A stretch of 64,000 nucleotides of DNA, taken from the NCBI GenBank assembly GCA_947564305.1, contig CANOBT010000002.1, positions 44,864-108,863 of the forward strand, in the 5' to 3' direction. Shown in pieces: positions 1 through 10,600 of this stretch. Numbering within the stretch: position 1 is the first letter of the stretch; each line of letters opens with the position of its first letter. Under the pieces are notes generated by a model that saw only the letters and a list, made by a program, of their open reading frames with translations, did not search any database and was not told where the DNA came from. The translations under genes and the position numbers were made by a program. The stretch comes from an uncultured Lachnospiraceae bacterium. Its GTDB lineage: Bacteria; Bacillota_A; Clostridia; Lachnospirales; Lachnospiraceae.

Positions 1-1
1 C

Positions 2-607
2 AGTACTTTTGAGATGAACGGAGGGACTTTGTCAGCCAAAAACGGCGGGATGCTTTATACGACAAACGTAGAATCTGTGATTACCTTATCTAATGTGAAG
101 ATTGCTTATCCGATGGTCAATGAATTTTTCCTGAAATGTACGGGCAATAATAATCAGAGAGAATGGGGAGAAAGAGGAGTAAATGGCGCTGTATGCCGTT
201 TTACAGCTTCCGAACAGGATATGGAGGGAGATGTTATCTGGGACGGCATCAGCGAGCTTGATTTTTATATGAGCGCGGGCAGTACGCTTAAGGGAGCGGT
301 ACGGAAAGATGACAGCTATGCCGGATCAGACGGTGAGGGACATTGCAATCTTTATGTCGGCGAAGGCTGCACCTGGACGGTTACAGGAGACAGCACATTG
401 AGCCGGCTTTCCAGTCGGGGGACACTCCTTGATGATGAAGGCAATGCGGTAACGGTTGAGGGGAAAGACGGAACACTTTATATGCAGGGAACCGGAAAGT
501 ATACGGTGACAGTAGATACATATGAGGCGATGACAAACATGTCCGGTGCGTCAGAGCCGACAACATGGATGGAACATCAGGTGGAGATTCCGCAGGAACT
601 GCAATGA
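2..607 (+). CDS. C-terminal fragment of a beta-helix-like repeat protein
   Basis: The reading frame is open to the left window edge (S-T-F-E precedes the first internal Met at base 14), so only the C-terminal part of a longer protein is present. It is rich in Gly, Thr, Ser and Asn, with short alternating strands such as 'TLSNVKIAY', 'SELDFYMSAGSTLKGAV' and 'NLYVGEGCTWTVTGDSTL'. This pattern is typical of right-handed parallel beta-helix proteins, which are often secreted or surface-bound. The tail ends in a Tyr/Thr-rich strand and 'VEIPQELQ', with no LPXTG motif or membrane segment. The beta-helix call is inferred from composition and spacing. No catalytic residues are recognisable, so carbohydrate-active enzyme and adhesin both remain possible. 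Confidence 0.55.
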   Translation, partial: STFEMNGGTLSAKNGGMLYTTNVESVITLSNVKIAYPMVNEFFLKCTGNNNQREWGERGVNGAVCRFTASEQDMEGDVIWDGISELDFYMSAGSTLKGAVRKDDSYAGSDGEGHCNLYVGEGCTWTVTGDSTLSRLSSRGTLLDDEGNAVTVEGKDGTLYMQGTGKYTVTVDTYEAMTNMSGASEPTTWMEHQVEIPQELQ

Positions 608-864
608 GAGAATAGAAAGTTCAGGGTAAATGGGATGAAAATGGGAAATAAATCATAGCATGCGATGTGTTATGAGAGCGCTGTTGTTTTCGGGAAACAT
701 GGAAGTCTTGTAGGATATTTTTGAAAATGAAGAAAAATACCAAGATTATATTTTGAGGAAGGGAAATATAACAGTAGACTGACAGCAGTTTGTAATCCTC
801 TTTTTTGTTGGAAATATTATATTGTATGCTATGTAATTTAAAAGAGAGAAGCGGGAGGCGGGAT

Positions 865-1779
865 ATGACACTGGCACAGTTAAGATATATCATTACCATC
901 GCAGATACAGGCTCCATGAATGAGGCGGCAAAGGCATTGTTTATTTCACAGCCCAGTCTGTCCCAGTCGGTGAAGGAACTAGAGTCAGAAATCGGAGTGG
1001 AGTTATTGAAAAGAAGCAACCGAGGGGTGACGGTGACCCAGGAGGGGCAGGAGTTTTTAGGCTATGCAAGGCAGGTGGTGGAGCAGTATGCGCTCATAGA
1101 GTCCCATTATATAGAAAAGAAAAATGTTAAGAAAAAATTTAGTGTCTCTATGCAGCATTACACCTTTGCGGTCCATGCATTTGTGGAAATGGTGAAGCAG
1201 TTCGGCATGGATGAATATGAATTTGCAATCCGGGAGACCAAAACCTACGAGGTGATTGAAGATGTAAGGAATTTTCAAAGTGAGATTGGGATTTTGTATC
1301 TGAATGACTTTAATCAGAAAGTGTTAATGAAGTTGTTTCGTGAATCGGATCTGGAATTTCATCCCCTGCTGGTATGCGGTATCTATGTATATATGTGGAA
1401 GGGACACCCCTTGGCAGGTCGGGATGAGATTTCAATTGAAGAATTAGAAGAATATCCGTGTCTTGCTTTTGAGCAGGGAAATTATAATTCCTTCTATTTT
1501 GCAGAGGAGGTGTTGAGCACCTATGCGTATAAGAGACTGATTAAGGCGAATGACCGTGCAACGCTTTTGAATTTGATGGTGGGATTGAATGCATTTACCC
1601 TGTGCTCCGGTATTCTTTGCGAAGAGTTGAATGGGGAGGAATATTGCGCGGTTAAACTGAAATCCGACGAACAGATGACTATCGGATATTTAAAGCGCAA
1701 AGGAATCGCGCTCAGTGCGTTGGGACAGAAGTATTTGGAAGAAATCAAGAAATTTCGTGACTGCTCTGGCTATAGGTAA
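865..1779 (+). CDS. LysR-family transcriptional regulator
   Basis: The N-terminal winged helix-turn-helix is a textbook LysR domain ('MTLAQLRYIITIADTGSMNEAAKALF', then 'SQPSLSQSVKELESEIGVELL'), followed by a substrate-binding effector domain; total 304 residues, normal for the family. The frame is open upstream to 805, but I chose the ATG at 865 because it starts exactly at the conserved LysR N-terminus and has a GGGAGGCGGG Shine-Dalgarno just before it. It lies directly upstream of, and on the same strand as, metY, separated by its own terminator and a new promoter. This suggests that it controls sulfur amino acid synthesis, possibly in response to O-acetylhomoserine or O-acetylserine. That role is inferred from position. 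The 608-864 interval upstream is AT-rich and shows no convincing promoter or RNA. Confidence 0.9.
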   Translation: MTLAQLRYIITIADTGSMNEAAKALFISQPSLSQSVKELESEIGVELLKRSNRGVTVTQEGQEFLGYARQVVEQYALIESHYIEKKNVKKKFSVSMQHYTFAVHAFVEMVKQFGMDEYEFAIRETKTYEVIEDVRNFQSEIGILYLNDFNQKVLMKLFRESDLEFHPLLVCGIYVYMWKGHPLAGRDEISIEELEEYPCLAFEQGNYNSFYFAEEVLSTYAYKRLIKANDRATLLNLMVGLNAFTLCSGILCEELNGEEYCAVKLKSDEQMTIGYLKRKGIALSALGQKYLEEIKKFRDCSGYR

Positions 1780-1803
1780 AACTTATAGCCAGACGTTTTT
1801 TTT
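1765..1803 (+). terminator. Intrinsic terminator overlapping the LysR stop codon
   Basis: A perfect 10-bp stem (TCTGGCTATA / TATAGCCAGA) is followed by a run of eight T. The loop contains the TAA stop codon of the LysR gene, so the last codons of the gene form the left arm. It separates the regulator transcript from metY. Confidence 0.85.
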
Positions 1804-1809
1804 ACATAT

Positions 1810-1838
1810 TAGACAGATAAAACAGCGTGTGCTATGAT
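1810..1838 (+). promoter_or_regulatory. Predicted sigma-A promoter of metY
   Basis: A -35 element TAGACA (1810-1815) and a -10 element TATGAT (1833-1838) are separated by exactly 17 bp. The transcript would have a leader of about 130 nt before metY. I saw no S-box or T-box features in that leader, so control probably rests on the adjacent LysR protein. Confidence 0.6.
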
Positions 1839-1975
1839 AAACCCATCAAACATATAGGAATTAAATGTTTTGAGGATACGCTAATAATTCTTTTGATATT
1901 AACCAGAATTTATTAGATGTGATTTCCGCTTTTACAGGATGAAAAATCATTTTATAGAAAAAAGGAGAGAGAGTC

Positions 1976-3283
1976 ATGAGTAAGAAAACAAGAGCAGAAA
2001 GAAATTTAAAATTTGAAACATTGCAGTTACATGTAGGACAGGAGAAAGCAGATCCTGTTACAGACGCCAGAGCAGTTCCAATCTATCAGACGTCATCCTA
2101 TGTCTTTCACAACAGCGAGCATGCGGCGGCAAGATTTGGTCTGAGTGATGCGGGCAATATTTATGGAAGATTGACAAATCCTACGGAGGATGTATTTGAA
2201 CAGAGAATTGCAGCACTGGAGGGCGGAGTGGCGGCTCTGGCTGTGGCATCCGGCGCAGCAGCCATCACATACACAATTGAGAACCTGGCTCAGAACGGGG
2301 ACCATATTGTGTCTGCAAAAAATATTTATGGCGGCTCTTATAATTTGCTGGAGCATACGCTTCCACAGTATGGGATTACGACGACTTTTGTAGATATTTT
2401 CGATTATGCAGCGGTGGAAACAGCAATTCAGGAGAACACGAAAGCAATCTTTATTGAGACGTTGGGGAATCCTAATTCGGATGTGGTTGATATTGAAAAG
2501 GTGGCGGAGATTGCCCACGCACATCAGATTCCCCTTGTGATTGACAATACATTTGCAACTCCATATCTGGTGCGTCCGATTGAACACGGCGCGGATATTG
2601 TGGTACATTCTGCGACGAAGTTTATCGGCGGACACGGGACGACCATCGGCGGAGTCATCGTAGACAGCGGAAAATTCGACTGGGAGGCCAGCGGAAAGTT
2701 CCCGTCACTGACAGAACCGAATCCCAGTTATCACGGAATCAGCTTTACAAAGGCAGTAGGCGCCGCGGCATTCGTGACAAAAATCCGTGCGATTCTGCTT
2801 CGTGATACAGGGGCAACGCTTTCTCCATTCCATGCCTTTTTCTTCCTGCAGGGACTGGAAACATTATCTCTGCGGGTAGAGCGGCATGTGGAAAATGCAT
2901 TGAAGGTGGTGGAGTATTTGAATCATCATCCTCAGGTGGAAAATGTAAATCATCCATCGGTATCCTCAGACCCGGTACAGCAAGAGCTTTATAAAAAATA
3001 TTTCCCCAATGGAGGCGGCTCTATATTTACATTTGAAATTAAGGGGAATGCGCAGAAGGCGAAGGATTTCATCGACAATCTGGAATTGTTCTCTCTGCTG
3101 GCAAATGTGGCAGATGTGAAATCGTTGGTGATTCATCCGGCGTCTACTACACACTCTCAGTTGAATGAGAAGGAACTTTTGGACCAGGGAATCAAGCCGA
3201 ATACCATCCGTTTGTCCATCGGTACGGAGAACATCGCGGATATCATTGAGGATTTGGAGGAGGCGTTCAAAGCAGTGGAGTAG
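1976..3283 (+). CDS. metY: O-acetylhomoserine (thiol)-lyase / sulfhydrylase
   Basis: A PLP-dependent enzyme of the Cys/Met metabolism (cystathionine gamma-synthase) family. It makes homocysteine from O-acetylhomoserine and sulfide in the cytoplasm. The 435-residue length and the N-terminal pattern ('TLQLHVGQ', '[12 protein letters not shown]', '[15 protein letters not shown]') fit MetY rather than the shorter MetB/MetC proteins. The PLP-binding lysine is K215 in '[12 protein letters not shown]', and the 'SGAAAITY' segment contributes to the cofactor phosphate pocket. Start ATG 1976 follows AAAGGAGAGAG. It has its own promoter and lies behind a LysR regulator on the same strand. Some family members also accept O-acetylserine, which sequence cannot settle. 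A GATAGAAT...ATTCTATC hairpin without a clear T tract follows the stop. Confidence 0.93.
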   Translation: MSKKTRAERNLKFETLQLHVGQEKADPVTDARAVPIYQTSSYVFHNSEHAAARFGLSDAGNIYGRLTNPTEDVFEQRIAALEGGVAALAVASGAAAITYTIENLAQNGDHIVSAKNIYGGSYNLLEHTLPQYGITTTFVDIFDYAAVETAIQENTKAIFIETLGNPNSDVVDIEKVAEIAHAHQIPLVIDNTFATPYLVRPIEHGADIVVHSATKFIGGHGTTIGGVIVDSGKFDWEASGKFPSLTEPNPSYHGISFTKAVGAAAFVTKIRAILLRDTGATLSPFHAFFFLQGLETLSLRVERHVENALKVVEYLNHHPQVENVNHPSVSSDPVQQELYKKYFPNGGGSIFTFEIKGNAQKAKDFIDNLELFSLLANVADVKSLVIHPASTTHSQLNEKELLDQGIKPNTIRLSIGTENIADIIEDLEEAFKAVE

Positions 3284-3460
3284 TTATAAATAGTCCGCCT
3301 TAGGATAGAATTTGTGGTCGGCAGACTGTGCATTCTATCGGCCTTGTATCATTAATTTTGAACTTTTCGTGAAGTGGTTACTTTATCGATGAAAGTGTGT
3401 TATACTGTAAAAAGTGATACACAGAGGTGAGGAATCCAGAGGAATGAAAGGAGGAGTGGA

Positions 3461-4030
3461 ATGCTGGATACAAGGGATTTGCAGGCAATTGCGGAATTGA
3501 TTGATGCACGGGCGGTGCAGACGGAGGAATGTTTCAATACGCGTATGGATGAGATGGAAGGTCGTGTTAATACGTGTATGAATGAGATGGAAGAGCGAGT
3601 CAATACGCGTATGAATGAGATGGAAGAGCGAGTCAATACGCGTATGAATGAGATGGAAGAGCGAGTCAATACGCGTATGGATGAGATGGAAGAGCGAGTC
3701 AATACGCGTATGGATGAGATGGAAGGTCGAGTCAATACGCAGATGAAAGAGGTGGAAGGTCGTTTTAGCACGCAGATGAAAGAGATGGAAGACCGTCTGC
3801 AAGGTCTGATCGATACCCGAATAAGAGAATCTGAGGATTTGCTGTTAGACGAGATGGAGCGGTATGACAAGAAGAACGAGAGGCAGTTTGCAGAAGTGAA
3901 TCAACGTCTTACGACATTAGAGGGAATCTACCGCATGACAAAGAATGAATCAGATACGATTGCTCTTACACTGCAATTAGTCCATAATCTAGAACAAAGG
4001 GTTACTGCTTTGGAGATGAGAGCAGGATAA
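3461..4030 (+). CDS. Hendecad-repeat coiled-coil protein of unknown function
   Basis: 189 residues, charged, with no signal peptide or membrane segment. Residues 25-112 are eight consecutive 11-residue units of the type 'RVNTRMNEMEE', a hendecad periodicity that predicts a long right-handed or straight coiled coil. The flanks (residues 1-24, and a second heptad-like stretch near 113-189 ending 'NLEQRVTALEMRAG') are also helical. Start ATG 3461 follows AAAGGAGGAG. It stands alone between metY and addB with its own terminator. I do not recognise a named family. A scaffolding or protein-binding role is plausible only by analogy. The DNA repeat underlying the helix makes the gene prone to length change. 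Confidence 0.75.
   Translation: MLDTRDLQAIAELIDARAVQTEECFNTRMDEMEGRVNTCMNEMEERVNTRMNEMEERVNTRMNEMEERVNTRMDEMEERVNTRMDEMEGRVNTQMKEVEGRFSTQMKEMEDRLQGLIDTRIRESEDLLLDEMERYDKKNERQFAEVNQRLTTLEGIYRMTKNESDTIALTLQLVHNLEQRVTALEMRAG
3533..3796 (+). repeat. Eight in-frame 33-bp tandem repeats
   Basis: Eight 33-bp units, in frame with the coding sequence, run without gaps from codon 25. Units 3 and 4 are identical (GTCAATACGCGTATGAATGA... and on); units 1, 2, 5 and 6 differ by only a few bases, and units 7 and 8 are the most diverged. Gain or loss of a unit would lengthen or shorten the coiled coil by 11 residues without a frameshift. Confidence 0.9.
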
Positions 4031-4045
4031 AAGGGAAAAATCCGA

Positions 4046-4072
4046 AGGCACCGTATGAGCGGTGCCTGTTTT
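4046..4072 (+). terminator. Intrinsic terminator after the coiled-coil gene
   Basis: An 8-bp stem AGGCACCG / CGGTGCCT with a 6-nt loop is followed by TGTTTTCT. It sits 16 bp past the stop codon. Confidence 0.75.
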
Positions 4073-4176
4073 CTGTATTTAAAAATGGAGAAGAAACCGA
4101 ATTGGATTTTTCGAAGCAGCCGCCGTTTAGAGATGTTTTTACCTGTGGAACGGTGAGTAAATGTGGGGGAAAGAAG

Positions 4177-7100
4177 ATGTCATTACAGTTTATTTTTGGA
4201 AATTCAGGAGCGGGAAAGTCTCATTATTTATATGAACAGATTGTAAAAGAGTCTTTGGAGCATCCTGAAACGAATTATCTGGTGCTGGTGCCGGAGCAGT
4301 TTACTATGCAGACACAGAAAGATTTATGCATGGCACATCCCCGGCATGGAATTATGAATATTGATGTTTTGAGTTTTGTGCGGCTTTCCCACCGTATATT
4401 TGAGGAGGTGGGAAAAGAGATTCACCGGGTACTGGATGATGAGGGGAAAAACCTTATTTTGCGCAAAATAGCAGGGCAATATGAGGATGAATTAAAAGTA
4501 TTGAGGGGAAATCTCAAAAAGCAGGGATATATTAGCGAAGTCAAATCTGTGATTTCCGAGTTTACGCAGTATGGAATTGGATTTGATGAGCTGGATGAAT
4601 TTTTGGATACTCTGGAGCCGGAGAGCTACCTCTATTATAAATTATCAGACATACGGAGAGTCTATGAGGGATTTGAAAACTATCTCGCAGACCAGTATAT
4701 TACAAAGGAAGAGTTGTTGGATGTGTTGAGCGAGGCGGTTCCGGAGTCGGCATTATTGAAAAACAGTGTCGTGGCTCTGGATGGATTTACCGGATTTACC
4801 CCTGTACAGAATAAGCTGCTTGGAGAGTTGATGAAGGCATGCAAAAAAGTAATAGTCACGGTGGTTATGGATGAAAGGGAGAATCCTTTTAACTATTTGC
4901 ACCCGTATCAGCTTTTTGCCATCAGCAAGCAAATGGTGGCAAGCCTTGTAAAGATTGCAGGGGAACAGCATACACTGGTGGATGAGCCGGTATATTTATA
5001 TGGGAAACCAGTGCGGAGATTTCAGAATAATCCGGAACTTGCGTTTCTGGAATCGGAGCTGTTCCGATATGCGGGAAGAAAGTATGCATTAACGGGAGAG
5101 GGAGGAAGCCCATATCAGACAGAGGAGCGGCGTTTGCATCAAGGGATGGAAACATTACAGTCAGAGCCGGGAATGCAGAGAGAGGAGCAGCCGGAAATCT
5201 ACCGGGCAATCACTCTCCATGCTGCTCGCAGTCCGAAGGAGGAAGCGGAATATGTTGCGGCGCAGATGCGCCGCCTTGTACGGGAGCGAGGCTGCCGGTA
5301 TCGCGACATGGCGGTCATAGCTAGCGATATGAATACTTATGCGGTGCATTTGGAAAAAGCATGTGATACCTATGGAATTCCGGTGTTTATGGACCATAAG
5401 AAAAGTATCCTGCTAAATGCATTTGTAGAATATGTGAGAAGCCTGCTGGCCATGGTGGATGAGAATTTTACCTATGAGAGTGTATTCCGTTTCCTGCGGA
5501 CCGGGATGTCCGGATTTACGAGGGATGAGATCGACAGGCTGGAAAATTATGTGATTGCACTGGGACTGAAAGGCTATAAAAAGTGGCAGTCTCCGTGGGT
5601 GCGCCTGGTACGCGGATGCAGTGAGGAGGAACTGGAAGAACTGAATCGGCTTCGGGTAAGGTTTGTGGAAAAATTGGACGGGCTGCTTTTTATCTTGAGG
5701 AAGCGGACCAAGACGGTGGAAGATATTTCTCTGGCAGTGTATGAATTTTTTGTACAGGAGCGGATGCAGGAACAGATTCGAAAGCTGGAATTAAAGTTTC
5801 AGGAAAATGGAGAGCTTGCTCTGGCAAAGGAATACTCTCAGATTTACCGGATTGTGATTGAATTGTTTGATAAATTTGTGGAGCTTTTGGGAGAAGAGAG
5901 GGTTTCTTTGCAGGAATACTGCGAGCTTTTGGATGCAGGACTGCAGGAGGCTAAAGTCGGGGTGATTCCGCCGAGTCTGGACCAGGTGGTCATCGGTGAT
6001 GTAGAGAGAACCAGGCTGAATAACCTGAAGGTCCTGTTTTTCGTGGGGGCCAATGATACCTTCCTTCCGGGAAATCTGGGGCAGGGAGGTCTGCTCTCGG
6101 AGCGGGACCGGGAGAAATTTGCCAGACAGAAGCTGTCACTTTCACCGGGAGCAAAGGAAAAAACGTATATCCAGAAATTTTATTTGTATATGAATTTGAC
6201 AAAACCTTCGGAAATGCTGTATTTGTCATTCAGCAAAGTGTCATCTGACGGAAAGACTCTGCGTCCTGCCTATCTGGTGCAGGATATCCGGCGATTGTTT
6301 CCTGATATTCAGGTTCAGGAAGATAAGGGGACTCTGCTAGAGCAGGAGGTGACATGGAACACAGGAGCCATGCATCTGGCAAAGGGGCTGCGTAACCGGC
6401 GGCAAGGATTGAGTTCGGAGTGGAAGGAGCTGTTTTCCTGGTATCAACGGCAGGAAAAGGATGCCGGATTGAATCGGCTCATGGAGGCCGCGTTTTACAG
6501 GAAGGAGCCGGACCGCCTGACAAAAAGGGCAGCGGATACGTTGTTTGGGGATATTTCCCGGGCTAGTGTAACGCGACTGGAACAGTTTGCATCCTGCGCG
6601 TATGCTCATTTTCTGACTTACGGTCTTCGGCTTTCGGAACGGGAAGAATACAGATTTGAGTCCCTGGATTTGGGAAATATCGCACATCAGTCGATGGAGC
6701 GATTTGCCAGGAAAGCAGACGAATATCAGGCGGATTGGTCCGAATTGACAGAAGAACTTCGGGGCGAGCTGGTGGAGAAAAGCGTGGAAGAAAGCATCGA
6801 GAACTATGGCAATACAGTGCTGTACAGCTCCGCGCGAAATGAGTATATGGTGACTCGTATCAAGAACTTGATTCAGCGTTCGGTCTGGGCGCTTACAAAG
6901 CAGATGGAGCAGGGGGATTTCCGGCCGCGCGGCTATGAACTGAAGTTTGGCAGCGGAAAGATTGACAGGCTGGATACCTATGAGGATGAGCAGCATATCT
7001 ATGTGAAGGTGACGGATTATAAGACGGGAATGAAGAGTTTTGATATTACAGCCTTTTATCATGGGCTTCAGATGCAGCTTCCCGTATACCTGAATGCAGC

Positions 7101-7662
7101 TATGGAGTTGGAAAAGCAGAAATCCTCCGCACATCCGTGGAACCAGGAAGAACCGGCAAAAGAGGTGGTTCCGGCCGGGATTTTTTACTACCGGATGCAG
7201 GACCCGTTTGTGGAAAAAGAGCCGGATGACCAGGTGCTGGAGGGAAAAATACTCAAAGAACTTCGGTTGGATGGACTGGTTAATGCGGATGAAGAAGTCA
7301 TTTCGCATTTGGAAAGAGATTTGACAGGGAATTCCAATCTGATTCCGGTGGGGCGTAATAAAGACGGCAGTTTAAGTAAAAGTTCCAAAGTCCTGCCGCC
7401 GGAGGAGTTTGAGCTGTTTTTGGAGTATGCAAAACAGAAAGAGCGGGAATTAAAACAGCAGATGGAAGAGGGACACGCAGAGGCAGCGCCTTATGAGCTG
7501 GGTGGAAATACAGGCTGTGATTACTGTGCGTATCATGGAATCTGTGGATTTGATCCGCGTTTGGAGGGGTATGGCTTCCGTAAGTTGGAGAAATATTCAA
7601 AGGAGGAAGTCATTCAGCGGATTCGTGAATCGGCGGATGAGAAGGGGGAGAGTGCGAAATGA
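4177..7662 (+). CDS. addB: ATP-dependent nuclease/helicase subunit AddB
   Basis: The second subunit of the AddAB helicase-nuclease, which resects double-strand breaks to Chi for RecA loading. 1161 residues, the normal size. An N-terminal Walker A 'GNSGAGKS' (K14) opens an inactivated UvrD-like helicase core. The C-terminal RecB-type nuclease has D947 and K949 in 'TDYKTG'. Four cysteines form the expected iron-sulfur staple: C807 ('FASCAYAHF') and C1114, C1117, C1123 ('GCDYCAYHGICGF'). The frame extends upstream to a TTG at 4102, but ATG 4177 is preferred: it begins the conserved 'MSLQFIFGNSGAGKS' and has GGGGGA upstream. The stop overlaps the addA start by 4 bp (ATGA), indicating translational coupling. 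Confidence 0.95.
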   Translation: MSLQFIFGNSGAGKSHYLYEQIVKESLEHPETNYLVLVPEQFTMQTQKDLCMAHPRHGIMNIDVLSFVRLSHRIFEEVGKEIHRVLDDEGKNLILRKIAGQYEDELKVLRGNLKKQGYISEVKSVISEFTQYGIGFDELDEFLDTLEPESYLYYKLSDIRRVYEGFENYLADQYITKEELLDVLSEAVPESALLKNSVVALDGFTGFTPVQNKLLGELMKACKKVIVTVVMDERENPFNYLHPYQLFAISKQMVASLVKIAGEQHTLVDEPVYLYGKPVRRFQNNPELAFLESELFRYAGRKYALTGEGGSPYQTEERRLHQGMETLQSEPGMQREEQPEIYRAITLHAARSPKEEAEYVAAQMRRLVRERGCRYRDMAVIASDMNTYAVHLEKACDTYGIPVFMDHKKSILLNAFVEYVRSLLAMVDENFTYESVFRFLRTGMSGFTRDEIDRLENYVIALGLKGYKKWQSPWVRLVRGCSEEELEELNRLRVRFVEKLDGLLFILRKRTKTVEDISLAVYEFFVQERMQEQIRKLELKFQENGELALAKEYSQIYRIVIELFDKFVELLGEERVSLQEYCELLDAGLQEAKVGVIPPSLDQVVIGDVERTRLNNLKVLFFVGANDTFLPGNLGQGGLLSERDREKFARQKLSLSPGAKEKTYIQKFYLYMNLTKPSEMLYLSFSKVSSDGKTLRPAYLVQDIRRLFPDIQVQEDKGTLLEQEVTWNTGAMHLAKGLRNRRQGLSSEWKELFSWYQRQEKDAGLNRLMEAAFYRKEPDRLTKRAADTLFGDISRASVTRLEQFASCAYAHFLTYGLRLSEREEYRFESLDLGNIAHQSMERFARKADEYQADWSELTEELRGELVEKSVEESIENYGNTVLYSSARNEYMVTRIKNLIQRSVWALTKQMEQGDFRPRGYELKFGSGKIDRLDTYEDEQHIYVKVTDYKTGMKSFDITAFYHGLQMQLPVYLNAAMELEKQKSSAHPWNQEEPAKEVVPAGIFYYRMQDPFVEKEPDDQVLEGKILKELRLDGLVNADEEVISHLERDLTGNSNLIPVGRNKDGSLSKSSKVLPPEEFELFLEYAKQKERELKQQMEEGHAEAAPYELGGNTGCDYCAYHGICGFDPRLEGYGFRKLEKYSKEEVIQRIRESADEKGESAK

Positions 7663-10600
7663 GCGTACAGTGGACAGAAGAACAGCAGAAAGTCATTCGG
7701 CTGCGGAACCGGAATATCCTGGTCTCTGCGGCCGCAGGCTCCGGAAAAACGGCTGTGTTGGTGGAAAGAATCATTCAAATGCTGACAGATTCGGACAATC
7801 CGGCAGATGTGGATCAGCTTTTGATTGTGACGTTTACAGAGGCAGCAGCCGCGGAGATGAAAGAGAGGATTCGGGAGGCGATTGAAAAGGAACTGGAGGA
7901 AAGGCCGGAGGATGTGCATCTGCAGCGCCAGGCAACCTTGATCCACAGTGCGCAGATTACGACCATCCATAGTTTCTGTCTTTCTGTCATCCGGGAACAT
8001 TTTCATGTGATTGATATAGACCCAGGGTTTCGGATTGCGGAAGAAGGAGAGTTAAAGCTTTTGAAGCAGGATGTCCTGGAGGAATTGCTCGAAGCCTGTT
8101 ATGCGGAGGGGAAAAAGGAATTTCTGGATTTTGTAGAAAAGGCGGGAAGTGGACGAAATGATAGAAAGATAGAAGAATTGATATTGCAGTTATATGAATA
8201 TTCCAGGAGCTATCCACAGCCAGACAAATGGCTGCAGGAGTGTGCACAGATGTATCGTCCTCTCGATGAACAGTGGGAAGGGGAGAAGGAACCTCTCTAT
8301 TTTACGAATGCAATGGAGCAGGTGAGGCAGTATATTTCTGATCTGCAGGAGCTTCTTGACCAGGGGATTCGGATTTGTGAGGAACCGGACGGCCCTTATA
8401 TGTATGCTGATATGTTGGAAGCAGACAAAGGAATGCTTTTAGAAGTTGTGTCCGCCTCTACCTTTGCAGAAATGTTTACGAGGATTTCGGATTTGAAATG
8501 GAAACGCTTGTCCGCAAAAAAGGATGAATCTGTGTCTGTGGATAAGAGGGAGCGGATTAAGGCACTCAGGGAGCAGGTAAAAAAGCTGCTGAAGGATTTG
8601 AAGGGGAATTATTTTTATCAGGAGCCGGAAGAGATGCTTCAGGATATGGCGGATTCCTATGAGACAATGACTGTTTTTTCGGAACTGGTGCAGCAGTTTG
8701 GGAAGGCATTTGCCGAGAAAAAGAAGAGCAGGAACATGATTGATTTCAGTGATATGGAACAGTTTGCCTTGCAGATTTTAACGGACGAGGAGGATGGGAA
8801 GCTAGTTCCTTCTCTGTCAGCTCGGGAATACCAGGAACAGTTTGTGGAAGTGATGATTGACGAATATCAGGACAGCAACTTGATTCAGGAGGCCATATTA
8901 ACCAGCGTGTCTACGGTCAGCCGTGGGAAAAATAATATTTTTATGGTGGGAGATGTGAAGCAGAGCATTTATCGGTTCCGCTTGTCCAGGCCAGAGCTGT
9001 TTATGGAAAAATATGATACGTATAGTGTAGAGGACAGTGACAGGCAGCGAATTGATCTGCATAAGAATTTCCGGAGCCGGGCGGAAGTGTTGGACAGTGT
9101 CAATGATGTATTCCGGCGAATCATGCGCAGGGAACTTGGGGGGATCATGTACGATAACCAGGCGGCTCTCTACCCAGGAGCAGCGTTTGAACCGCTTCTC
9201 TTGGAGGATGGAACTTCAGTGAACGAGACGGAGCTGCTTCTTTTAGATACTTCGGATGATACTGAGGACGGCGGGGAGGGTGCGGCCAGCGGAACCGGTA
9301 TGGAATCGGAGGCCAGAATGGTGGCCAGGCGGATTCATGAATTGGTGCGTAACAGCCAGGTGATGGATAAGAAGTCGGGGCAGTACCGAAGGACACAGTA
9401 CCGGGATATTGTAATCCTGATGCGCAGCATGAGGGGGTGGGCGGAAACATTTTCTACAGTTCTGATGGAGGAAGGAATTCCGGCTTATGCGGGCAGCCGG
9501 GAAGGATATTTTGAAGCCTACGAGGTCAGTGTGCTTTTGGATTATCTCCGGCTTTTGGACAATCAGAGACAGGATGTTCCTCTTGCCGCTGTACTGGCGT
9601 CCCCGTTTGCGGGACTGGATGCGCGGCAGATGGCGGAAATCCGTACCATTTTTCCGAAAGGGACTTTTTTCGAGGCTGTGGAAAATTATCTGCTTGCCGG
9701 CCGGGAGCAATTTGGCGAACAGGAGCTGTCTGATGAACAAAAATGCACGGTCAGACAAGAATTATGGAAGCAGTTAGATGGATTTTACAGAAAGTTAGAA
9801 TATTTCCGTGAACAGGTTCCCTACACGGCCATTCATGAGCTGCTTTGGAAAATCCTTGAAGAGACGGGCTATGGTCTCTATGTTGCAGCCATGCCGGGTG
9901 GGGAACAGCGTGCGGCGAATGTGGCAATGTTGGTGGAAAAGGCGGCTGCATTTGAAGGAACTAGTTACAAAGGCTTGTTCAATTTTGTGCGCTATATTGA
10001 GCAGCTTCGGAAGTATGACGTGGATTATGGAGAAGCAAATATTGCGGATGAACAGTCAGACACGGTCCGAATCATGAGTATCCATAAGAGCAAAGGTCTG
10101 GAATTCCCTGTGGTATTTGTGGCCGGTATGGGAAAGAGATTTAACACGCAGGATATGAGGGGGAGCGTGATCATCCATCCGGAGTGGGGCGTTGGGATTG
10201 ATGCAGTGGACTTAAAACGCAGGACAAAGATGCCAACGTTTTTGAAGAAAATGATTCAGCAGAATGTAAAACTGGAAAATCTTGGCGAGGAACTTCGGGT
10301 ACTCTATGTGGCTATGACCCGTGCAAAGGAAAAATTGATTCTGACCGGGCAGCTTGCTTCCGCCAAGGAGACTTTGGAGTCTGCTGCACAACAGGGGAAC
10401 GGTTCGCAGAAGGAGGGGGCACTTTCTTTTTATACTCTATCCAGTGCCAGAAGCTATTTGGATTGGGTGATTCCGGCAATCTGCGGACGGGAAGCACCGA
10501 TTCGGATTTATGTCAGAAATAGCTGGGATGCGGCTTTACAGGAAGCGGTGGAGGAAAAGGGGGAGAGTCTTGCAAGAGAGGTTTTGGAACACTGGGATGC

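Noticed and set aside
3290..3345. Terminator after metY (GATAGAAT/ATTCTATC)
   Set aside because: The hairpin has a long loop and no T tract, so it was not listed as a terminator.
3533..3796. CRISPR-like array
   Set aside because: The units are contiguous, in frame and without unique spacers.
3383..3870. Two minus-strand repeat-rich frames opposite the coiled-coil gene
   Set aside because: The repeats remain open in several frames because the unit is 33 bp. Only the plus frame has a Shine-Dalgarno and a sensible coiled-coil pattern.
6337..7308. Long open frame on the minus strand within addB
   Set aside because: It lies wholly inside the conserved addB gene, lacks a Shine-Dalgarno and encodes no recognisable domain.
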